A stretch of DNA of 64,000 nucleotides, from contig NZ_CP042906.1 of the NCBI RefSeq assembly GCF_008728855.1, forward strand, positions 5,485,001-5,549,000, in the 5' to 3' direction. The notes under the pieces were generated by a model. The model was not told the DNA's origin, did not search any database, and saw only the letters and a list, made by a program, of their open reading frames with translations. Source of the stretch: Hypericibacter terrae. Its GTDB lineage: Bacteria > Pseudomonadota > Alphaproteobacteria > Dongiales > Dongiaceae. This document shows, in pieces, positions 57,086 to 64,000 of this stretch; position 1 is the first letter of the stretch, and every line of letters starts with the position of its first letter. The position numbers and the translations under genes were made by a program.

Positions 57086-59881
57086 CTACTCGGCCGCGGC
57101 CGAGTCGCTGTCGGGGTCGCTTGGCGAAGGCGCGGCCGGGGGCGACGATGTCTTGGCCTCCCCCTCCTCGAGCACGGCCATCAGCGCGTCGCGGATCGGC
57201 TTGAGGCGGGCATCGCCCTCGACCTTGAGGCCGAACTTGTCCTTCACATAGAACACGTCCACGGCCCGCGCGCCGAAGGTCGAGACCTTGGCCGACATGA
57301 TCTGCAGTTTCTGGGCGGCGAGCGCCTTGGTCAGCCCATAGAGCAGGCCGCGCCGGTCGCGGCCATTGACCTCGATCAGGCTGTGTTCGGCCGAGCCCTT
57401 GTTGTCGATCAGCACGCGCGGCGCCACATTGAAGAGCTCGGTGCGCCGGCCCAGGGGCGAAGGCGGAAACACCAGGTCGGGCGGCGCCGGCTCGTCGTCC
57501 GCCAGCATCCGTTCCAGGCATTGGCGGATACGCTTCAGATCCTCGGGCCGCTCGATCTCGCGGCCTTCGCCGTCCTGGACCTGGAAATTGTCGAGCGCCT
57601 TGCCGTTGGCGAGCGTGAAGATGTCGGCGGCCGCGATGTTGGCGCCGGCCAGCGCCAGCGCACCCGCGAGCCGCGCGAACAGGCCCGGCCGGTCGGCGGT
57701 ATAGACCGTCACTTCCGTGACCGCGCGCCAATGGTCGATGCGGGTGTCGAGGGCCAGCGCATCGCCGGCGCGTTCCGCGCGCTCGACCAGCCGCGCATGG
57801 CGCGCCAGCGTCTCCTTGTCGTAGGCCAGCCAATAGGAGGGCGTGCCGCGCGCCACATGGGCGGCGAAGGCGGCATCGGTCCAGTCGCCGAGCTCGCTGC
57901 GCAGCGCGTCGACCGCGACCTTGACCCGCTCCTCGCGCTTCACGGCGATGAGCCCGCCCGAGATCAGCTCCTCGGCGCGCCAATAGAGATCGCGCAGCAG
58001 CTGCGCCTTCCAGCCGTTCCAGACCTTGGGTCCGACCGCGCGGATGTCGGCCACCGTCAGCACCAGCAGCAGCCGCAGCCGTTCGAGCGATTGCACCGCG
58101 GCGACGAAATCCTGGATCGTCTTGGGATCGTCGATGTCGCGCTTGAAGGCGGTGTTGCTCATGATCAGGTGGTAGCGCACCAGCCAGGAGACGGTCTCGG
58201 TCTCTTCATCGGTGAAGCCCAGCCGGGGCCCGAGCTTGAGCGCGATGTCGGCGCCCAGCTCCGAATGATCGCCGCCGCGCCCCTTGGCGATGTCGTGCAG
58301 CAGCACCGCCAGATAGAGCACGCGGCGCGACTGCACCAGATGCACCACCTCGCTCGCGATCGGCACCTCGTCCTTGATCAGCCCCTGCTCGATCTTCCAC
58401 AGGATGCCGATGGCGAAGATGGTGTGCTCGTCGACCGTGAAGTGGTGATACATGTCGTACTGCATCTGCGCCACGACGCGGCCGAAATCCGGCATGAAGC
58501 GCCCGAAGACGCCGGCCTCGTTGAGGCGGCGCAGCGTGATCTCCGGCCCCTTCTTCGAGGTCAGCATCGCGACGAAGAGCCGGTTGGCCTCGGGGTCGGC
58601 GCGCAGCTTGGCATCCACCAGCTTCAGATTGCGCGTGATGAGCCGGAGGCTCGCCGGATGGATATCGAGATCGTGACGTTGCGCCACCTCGAACAGGCGC
58701 AGCAGATTGACCGGATCCTTCACGAAGGCGTCCGCGTCGGCGACCGCCAGCCGGTCGCCATCGACCGGGAAACCCTCGATCTCGCGCTGGAACAGGCCGA
58801 ACCGCGCGCGCGACAGCAGCGATCGTTTCTGATGCTGGGCCTCGAGCACGGCGCAGAAGATGCGCGTCAGGTCGCCCACCGACTTGGCGATGAGGAAGTA
58901 ATGCTTCATCAGCCGCTCGACGCCGCGCGAGCCGGCATGGTCGGTATAACCCATGCGGCGCGCCAGCTCCGGCTGCAGATCGAAGGTCAGCCGCTCCTCG
59001 GGCCGGTCCGCCAGGTAGTGAAGATGGAATCGCAGCGACCAGAGGAAGGCCTCGGCCTTTTCGAAGCGCCGCACCTCCTCGGCCGTGAAGACGCCGCGAT
59101 CGATCAGCGTCGCCACATCCTCGACGCGATAGAGATATTTCGCGATCCAGAAGAGCGTGTGGAGGTCGCGCAAGCCGCCCTTGCCGTCCTTGATGTTGGC
59201 TTCGAGCGAGTAGCGCGAATCGCCCATGCGCTTGTGGCGCGCCTTGCGCTCGGCAAGCTTGGCCTCGACGAAGGCGGGCCCCGTGCCGGCCACGATCTGC
59301 TTGAGGAACTTGGCGCGCAGATCCTGATTGAGCGCCTGCTCGCCCCAGATATAGCGCGCTTCGAGCAGGGCCGTGCGGATGGTGAGATCGTTCTTGGCCT
59401 GGCGGATGCACTCATCGACCGAGCGCACCGAATGTCCGACCTTGAGGCCCAGATCCCAGAGCCGGTAGAGCATGTATTCGATCACCTGCTCGACATAGGG
59501 CGTGCGCTTGTAGGGCAGCAGGAACAGGAGATCGATGTCGGAATGGGGGGCAAGCTCGCCGCGGCCATAGCCGCCGACCGCAACCACGGCGAGGCGCTCG
59601 CCGGTCGAGGGGTTGGCCAGCGGAAACACCAGCTGCGTCGCCGCGTCATGGAGCGCGCGGATGATCTGATCCATGAGATAGGAAAGGGTGCGTGCCGCCA
59701 TGCGCCCGTCGCCGGTGGCGTCGAAGCGCCGCCGCACCTCGGCGCGGCCTTCCGCGAGCGCCGCTTTCAGCACCCGGGAAACCGCGGCCTCATCGAGCTT
59801 GCCCTCGTCGGCCAGCGCCGCCAGCTCCACGGTCAGCTTGCGCCGGTCGATGACCTTGCGGGGATCGGAGATTTCTCCCAT
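57086..59881 (-). CDS. glnD: [Protein-PII] uridylyltransferase/uridylyl-removing enzyme
   Basis: Nitrogen sensor of 931 aa that uridylylates PII. Nucleotidyltransferase motif GGYGRGELAPHSDIDLLFL, the HD domain with LHDIAKGRGGDHSELG, and two C-terminal ACT domains (VTVYTADRPGLFARLAGALA; IEVNGRDRRGLLYGLTKALA) are in the expected order. ATG 59881 (MGEISDPRKVIDRRKL) is preferred over ATG 59917 because a TATAAT lies between them. Confidence 0.96.
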   Translation of the reverse strand: MGEISDPRKVIDRRKLTVELAALADEGKLDEAAVSRVLKAALAEGRAEVRRRFDATGDGRMAARTLSYLMDQIIRALHDAATQLVFPLANPSTGERLAVVAVGGYGRGELAPHSDIDLLFLLPYKRTPYVEQVIEYMLYRLWDLGLKVGHSVRSVDECIRQAKNDLTIRTALLEARYIWGEQALNQDLRAKFLKQIVAGTGPAFVEAKLAERKARHKRMGDSRYSLEANIKDGKGGLRDLHTLFWIAKYLYRVEDVATLIDRGVFTAEEVRRFEKAEAFLWSLRFHLHYLADRPEERLTFDLQPELARRMGYTDHAGSRGVERLMKHYFLIAKSVGDLTRIFCAVLEAQHQKRSLLSRARFGLFQREIEGFPVDGDRLAVADADAFVKDPVNLLRLFEVAQRHDLDIHPASLRLITRNLKLVDAKLRADPEANRLFVAMLTSKKGPEITLRRLNEAGVFGRFMPDFGRVVAQMQYDMYHHFTVDEHTIFAIGILWKIEQGLIKDEVPIASEVVHLVQSRRVLYLAVLLHDIAKGRGGDHSELGADIALKLGPRLGFTDEETETVSWLVRYHLIMSNTAFKRDIDDPKTIQDFVAAVQSLERLRLLLVLTVADIRAVGPKVWNGWKAQLLRDLYWRAEELISGGLIAVKREERVKVAVDALRSELGDWTDAAFAAHVARGTPSYWLAYDKETLARHARLVERAERAGDALALDTRIDHWRAVTEVTVYTADRPGLFARLAGALALAGANIAAADIFTLANGKALDNFQVQDGEGREIERPEDLKRIRQCLERMLADDEPAPPDLVFPPSPLGRRTELFNVAPRVLIDNKGSAEHSLIEVNGRDRRGLLYGLTKALAAQKLQIMSAKVSTFGARAVDVFYVKDKFGLKVEGDARLKPIRDALMAVLEEGEAKTSSPPAAPSPSDPDSDSAAAE

Positions 59882-59887
59882 CGCGCC

Positions 59888-59917
59888 ATTATAGGGCGTC
59901 GGCCTCCTTCCCGCCAA
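59888..59917 (-). promoter_or_regulatory. Candidate glnD promoter, possibly leaderless
   Basis: On the minus strand TATAAT (59893-59888) is a perfect -10 and TTGGCG (59917-59912) a four-of-six -35 at 18-bp spacing. The -10 ends six bases before the glnD ATG, so transcription would start at or next to the start codon. No ribosome site precedes that ATG, which also suits a leaderless mRNA. Confidence 0.4.
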
Positions 59918-60026
59918 ATCGGGACCGGTGCCGCTTCCGCCCGGAACCCATTGCCGCAGGGGGCGTTTGACACCAACTGGTGATTGCGCAGCCCGGAGCG
60001 CTCATACTGGGCAGGAAATCGCGGAT

Positions 60027-60806
60027 ATGAGCCTTCGCCAGACAGGGCCCATCCTCATGCCATCCCCCTCTGCCCAGCCGACCCCGTTCTCGCGATGGCG
60101 CGCCATCGCGCCGGCGCTGATGGTCTGTTTCGCCCTGGCGGCCTGCGCCGACGACAAGCCGCCCCCGCCGGCCGCGACCCTGTCGCCCGGCCAGTCGCCC
60201 AACGCCTCGGCCTATGACAGCACCGCCGCGACGCCGATGGGTTCCGAAGCCGCCCAGACGGCGCCGACCGTCGGCTCGCAGCCCATGGCGCCGGCCCCCC
60301 TGCCGCAGACAGCGACCTCGTCCCCCTCGTCGAACAAGCCGGGGTCGCCCTCGATCGACCAGGGGGCGGGCGGCATCCTGCTGCCGGTGACGGCCAAGTT
60401 CCTGATCGACCGCCCCGACACGATCGAGGTCTCGATCCGCGACGCCCAGGCCGCCGACCGGGTCCAGCTGGTGGCGCCGGACGGCAGCCTGGCCGACGCC
60501 TTTCAGCTCGACCGGGAAACCATCCACGCGCAGGACACCGGCTCGTCTGGATTCAATTTCGGCGTGGGCGTGAGCGGCGGATCGAGCTCGGGCGTCCAGC
60601 CCAGCTTCGGCATCGGATTTCCGATCTTCGGCGGCGCGCCCAACAGCCCGCAGCGCGACGAGGTGCGGACCAAGGCCCTGATCAAGGTCCCGGACATGGC
60701 CGCTTATCGCGCCCGCTGGCAGCAGACGGTCGTCCGCATCTATCTCGGCGACAACAGCCCCAGCCCGCGGAAGATGGAGATGGCGGCACCGGCGCCGCCG
60801 TCCTGA
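60027..60806 (+). CDS. Putative lipoprotein, uncharacterised
   Basis: A 259-aa protein of unknown function. A lipobox is seen as ALMVCFALAAC-ADD, so it is probably lipidated and exported. Residues 48-110 are low-complexity Ser/Pro/Ala/Thr linker. The C-terminal part contains VTAKFLIDRPDTIEVSIRDAQ and a Gly/Ser-rich FNFGVGVSGGSSSGVQPSFGIG patch. It lies on the plus strand between the minus-strand glnD and mutS genes. ATG 60027 has AGGAA upstream; ATG 60057 is an alternative. Confidence 0.7.
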   Translation: MSLRQTGPILMPSPSAQPTPFSRWRAIAPALMVCFALAACADDKPPPPAATLSPGQSPNASAYDSTAATPMGSEAAQTAPTVGSQPMAPAPLPQTATSSPSSNKPGSPSIDQGAGGILLPVTAKFLIDRPDTIEVSIRDAQAADRVQLVAPDGSLADAFQLDRETIHAQDTGSSGFNFGVGVSGGSSSGVQPSFGIGFPIFGGAPNSPQRDEVRTKALIKVPDMAAYRARWQQTVVRIYLGDNSPSPRKMEMAAPAPPS

Positions 60807-60928
60807 GCGGCAGCGCCGGCGCGGGACCGAGTGCCACGCGATGCGGAATCAATGACCGGAAACGCGGCGCCTTGGCGCAACCGGGCCGTCCCGGAAAACC
60901 GGTCTCGGAATCGTTCGCCGAGAAACGA

Positions 60929-63676
60929 TCAGGAGGAAGCGAGCAGAGCCTTGAGGCGATAGAGCGCTTCGAGCGCTTCCTTGGGGGTGATCTCGTCGGG
61001 ATGGAGTTCCGCGAGCGCGCTGTCGAGCGGGCGCGGCTCCGCCAGTCCGCCCGGCGCGGCGCGCGCGGCCGCGGCCGAGAACAGCGGCAGATCGTCCGCG
61101 AGCTTGGCGAGCGCACCCGCCTGCTGGCCCTGCTCGAGCAGCGTCAGCACCGCTTCGGCGCGCGCGACCGCCGCCGCCGGCAGCCCGGCGAGTTTGGCGA
61201 CATGGATGCCGTAGGAACGGTCGGCGGCACCCGGCGCCACCTCATGCAGGAACACCACCTCGCCCTGCCATTCCTTGACGCGCATGGTGTAGGGCGCGAG
61301 GGCCGGTAGCTTGGCCGCGAGCGAGGTCAGCTCGTGATAATGCGTCGCGAACAAGGCGCGGCAGCGATTGACCTCGTGCAGATGCTCGACCGTGGCCCAG
61401 GCGATCGAGAGCCCGTCGAAAGTCGCGGTGCCGCGGCCGATCTCGTCGAGGATCACCAGCGCCTTCGGGCCCGCCTGGTTGAGGATGGCGGCGGTCTCCA
61501 CCATTTCGACCATGAAGGTCGAGCGGCCGCGGGCGAGATCGTCGGCGGCGCCGACGCGGCTGAAGAGCCTGTCGACCACGCCGATGCGGGCCTGCGCCGC
61601 CGGCACGAAGCTCCCTATCTGCGCCAGGATGGCGATGAGCGCGTTCTGGCGCAGGAAGGTCGATTTGCCGGCCATGTTGGGCCCGGTCAGGAGCCAGAGC
61701 CGGCGCTCGGGGCCCAGATCGCAATCGTTGGGCACGAAGCGCGTGTCGCCCTTGGCCTCGAGCGCGGCCTCGACCACGGGATGGCGCCCGCCTTCGATCG
61801 CGAAGCTCTGATCTTCCAGCACCACCGGCCGGCAATAGCCGCGTTCGGAAGCGAGGGCCGCGAGGCCCGCCGTCAGGTCGGTCAGGGCGAGCGCCCGCGC
61901 CGCGTCCGCGATCGCATCGCCTGCCCCGCGCACCTTCTCCACCAGCGCCTCGAACAGCTGCAGCTCGATCGCGAGCGACTTGTCGGCGGCCGAGGCGATC
62001 TTGCGCTCGAGCTCGCCCAGCTCGACCGTGGTGAAGCGCATCGCCGAGGCCATCGACTGGCGATGGATGAAGAGGCCGTTCTCCTTGATCTTGTCGGCGT
62101 GGGTCGCCGTGGTCTCGACGAAATACCCCAGCACATTGTTGTGCCGGATCTTGAGCGAGGGCGTCGCGGTCTCGTTGCGATAGCGCGTCTCGAGGTCGAG
62201 GATCAGACGCCGGCTGTGGTCGCGCAGGGTCCTGAGCTCGTCGAGTTCGGCGTGATAGCCCGCGGCGATGAAGCCGCCGTCGCGGATGAGGATCGGCAGC
62301 TCGGCTGCCAGCGCCTGCGTCAGCAGCTGAACCAGACCGCCGTGATCGCCCAGGTGGCGCGCGGCGGCGGCCAGCCCCGCCGGCAGATCGGTCTCGCGGT
62401 TCAGCAGCGCGCGGATCTCGCCGGCAACGGCGAGGCCGGCTTTCAACGCCGCCAGATCGCGCGGGCCGCCGCGGCCCAGGATCAGGCGCGACAGCGCGCG
62501 CTCGATGTCGGGCGCGCGGCGCAACAGCGCGCGCAGATCGTCGCGCAGATGGCCGTCGGCGACGAGCCGCTCCACCATGTCGAGCCGCGCCGCGATGATC
62601 GCGGGCTCGGTCGAGGGGGCCGCCAGCGCCGCGGCCAGCGCCCGCGCGCCCGCACCCGTCACGCTGCGATCGATGGCCGCGATCAGCGAGCCTTCGCGCT
62701 GGCCCGACAAGGTTTCCGTGAGTTCCAGATTGCGCCTTGTCGCCGCATCGATCTCCATGACCGTGCCGCGCGCCAGGCGTCGCGGCGTCGAGAGCCGCGG
62801 CAGCTTTCCGCGCTGGGTCAGCTGGACATAATCGATCAGCGTGCCGGCGGCCGCGATCTCGGCGCGCTCGAAGCTGCCGAAGGCATCGAGCGCCTTGACG
62901 CCATAGAGCGCTTCCAGCCGCCGGCGCGCGGCCTCGCTGTCGAAGCGGCTCGACGGCAGCGGCGAGAGGATCGAGGTCCAGTCGCCGAGCTGGTCGCGCA
63001 CCGGCCCCTGCGCCAGGAGCCGCTCTGGCAGCAGCAGCTCGCCCGGCGAGAGCCGCGCCAGCACCGCCGCCAGGTCGCGCGGCTCGACCGGCTGCAGCTG
63101 GAAATCGCCGGTCGAGATGTCGAGCCAGGCCAGGCCCAGCCCGCCGGCGGCATCGGCCAGCGCCGCCAGATAATTATGCCGGCGCGCGTCGAGCAGCGTG
63201 TCCTCGGTCAGGGTGCCCGGCGTCACCACGCGCACCACGTCGCGCTTCACCACGGCTTTGTAGCCGCGCTTCTTGGCTTCGGCCGGATCCTCGATCTGCT
63301 CGCAGACCGCGACCTTGAAGCCCTGGCGGATCAGCCGGGCGAGATAGGCGTCGGCGGCATGGACCGGCACGCCGCACATGGCGATGTCCTGGCCGTCATG
63401 CTTGCCGCGCTTGGTGAGCGCGATGTCGAGGGCGGCCGAGGCCCTGACCGCGTCCTCGAAGAACAGCTCGTAGAAATCGCCCATCCGGTAGAACAGCAGG
63501 CAGTCGCGGTTCTGCGCCTTGATGGCGAGATACTGGGCCATCAGCGGCGTGGCGCCGCCCTCGGCCGCGATCAGCGCAGCCGGATCCTCGGGCGCGTCGG
63601 GCTCGCCGCCGGCAGGCTCTCGGTGATCGCGGGGCGGACGGGTCAGGGACATCGGTTCGGAGTCGCGGATTCCCAT
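60929..63676 (-). CDS. mutS: DNA mismatch repair protein MutS
   Basis: Mismatch recognition ATPase, 915 aa. The mismatch-binding domain I starts [13 protein letters not shown] and has the F-x-E-type contact in [14 protein letters not shown]; the ATPase has Walker [15 protein letters not shown] and Walker [19 protein letters not shown] 63676 or ATG 63652 ([13 protein letters not shown]) could be the start; neither has a clear ribosome site. It is divergent from pyrE. Confidence 0.97.
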   Translation of the reverse strand: MGIRDSEPMSLTRPPRDHREPAGGEPDAPEDPAALIAAEGGATPLMAQYLAIKAQNRDCLLFYRMGDFYELFFEDAVRASAALDIALTKRGKHDGQDIAMCGVPVHAADAYLARLIRQGFKVAVCEQIEDPAEAKKRGYKAVVKRDVVRVVTPGTLTEDTLLDARRHNYLAALADAAGGLGLAWLDISTGDFQLQPVEPRDLAAVLARLSPGELLLPERLLAQGPVRDQLGDWTSILSPLPSSRFDSEAARRRLEALYGVKALDAFGSFERAEIAAAGTLIDYVQLTQRGKLPRLSTPRRLARGTVMEIDAATRRNLELTETLSGQREGSLIAAIDRSVTGAGARALAAALAAPSTEPAIIAARLDMVERLVADGHLRDDLRALLRRAPDIERALSRLILGRGGPRDLAALKAGLAVAGEIRALLNRETDLPAGLAAAARHLGDHGGLVQLLTQALAAELPILIRDGGFIAAGYHAELDELRTLRDHSRRLILDLETRYRNETATPSLKIRHNNVLGYFVETTATHADKIKENGLFIHRQSMASAMRFTTVELGELERKIASAADKSLAIELQLFEALVEKVRGAGDAIADAARALALTDLTAGLAALASERGYCRPVVLEDQSFAIEGGRHPVVEAALEAKGDTRFVPNDCDLGPERRLWLLTGPNMAGKSTFLRQNALIAILAQIGSFVPAAQARIGVVDRLFSRVGAADDLARGRSTFMVEMVETAAILNQAGPKALVILDEIGRGTATFDGLSIAWATVEHLHEVNRCRALFATHYHELTSLAAKLPALAPYTMRVKEWQGEVVFLHEVAPGAADRSYGIHVAKLAGLPAAAVARAEAVLTLLEQGQQAGALAKLADDLPLFSAAAARAAPGGLAEPRPLDSALAELHPDEITPKEALEALYRLKALLASS

Positions 63677-63813
63677 AAAAAGCGACGGTTCCCCTCATGA
63701 CAGGGGGCGGGCGGCGCGTGTAGGTTGCCGCCCAACTTGCGCCTGTCGGCGCAGCATCGGCAACTCAACCGCAGCCAGGGTTGTGGCGCGGTTTTTCCGG
63801 AGGATCAACCCCC

Positions 63814-64000
63814 ATGGCGCTTGCCCGCCGCCGGCCCGAGACAAAGGCCCAGTTCGACCAGCTCAAGGCCATCATCCGCCGCGAATCGCTCCTCACCGGC
63901 GGCGAATTCAAGCTCGCCTCCGGCGCCCAGAGCAGCGTGTTCTTCGACATGAAGAAGACGCTGTTCGATCCCGAGGGGGCCTCGCTCGTGGGCGAGCTGA
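63814..64000 (+). CDS. pyrE: Orotate phosphoribosyltransferase, N-terminal part (cut by window end)
   Basis: The first 62 codons are seen. The segment LKAIIRRESLLTGGEFKLASGAQS followed by SVFFDMKKTLFDPEGASLVGEL matches the start of the PyrE family found in alphaproteobacteria (pyrimidine synthesis, orotate to OMP). CCGGAGG lies about 11 bases before the ATG. The catalytic PRPP-binding motif is beyond the window. Confidence 0.85.
   Translation, partial: MALARRRPETKAQFDQLKAIIRRESLLTGGEFKLASGAQSSVFFDMKKTLFDPEGASLVGEL

Overview
The window is a GC-rich chromosomal segment of an alphaproteobacterium. A Rhodospirillales-like soil or aquatic heterotroph is the best guess (inference) from codon bias, the acnA/ccm neighbourhood, the glnD-murJ-mutS neighbourhood, DUF1127, IalB-like and GcvA-like genes, and a TTAA-N7-TTAA CtrA-type site. 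Almost all of it is compact core or metabolic sequence; no rRNA, CRISPR array, integrase or insertion sequence was seen.

Layout. 1-11.1 kb: aconitase (acnA) divergent from a complete System I cytochrome c maturation cluster ccmABCDEFGHI. 11.2-15.8 kb: a Rieske oxygenase, then a polar amino acid ABC transporter (ATPase, binding protein, two permeases) and tRNA-Ala(CGC). 16.1-17.7 kb: YggT, YggU/DUF167 and folD. 17.9-21.3 kb: a second amino acid ABC transporter on the minus strand with a YbjQ-type gene after it, divergent from a 2-oxoglutarate oxygenase. 22.6-27.1 kb: GNAT, argG, an ArsR-type regulator with a clear inverted-repeat operator, and rlmN. 27.3-30.8 kb: secreted YVTN propeller, secreted creatininase-like protein, IalB-like protein and an RNA methyltransferase. 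30.8-36.0 kb: asparaginase II, MDR reductase, two methyltransferases, DinB and DUF1127. 36.1-39.0 kb: LysR regulator and a three-gene nitrile hydratase/thiocyanate hydrolase-type locus, then an orphan protein. 39.0-49.4 kb: acetoacetyl-CoA synthetase, paired EamA transporters, YkvA, SDR, pterin dehydratase, metallopeptidase, uracil-DNA glycosylase, sirtuin, low-Mr phosphatase, ThpR and FIST. 49.4-55.0 kb: tesA divergent from ybbA/ybbP, then murJ. 55.0-57.1 kb: an AT-richer insert carrying an antiphage dCTP-deaminase-type gene. 57.1-64 kb: glnD, a lipoprotein gene, mutS and the start of pyrE.

The most interesting part is 55.04-57.06 kb. A lone P-loop-like plus cytidine deaminase fusion protein (AvcD/DcdV type) sits between murJ and glnD, on the opposite strand and with lower GC. 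Its 458-bp leader holds an intrinsic-terminator-like hairpin 49 bases before the start codon and a small opposite-strand ORF. This fits a deaminase controlled by an upstream small RNA, as in the Vibrio AvcI/AvcD (DifV/DcdV) systems, but the RNA here is inference. The second point of interest is the split-beta, cobalt-type nitrile hydratase/thiocyanate hydrolase locus. GC-rich palindromic repeats occupy at least six intergenic positions.
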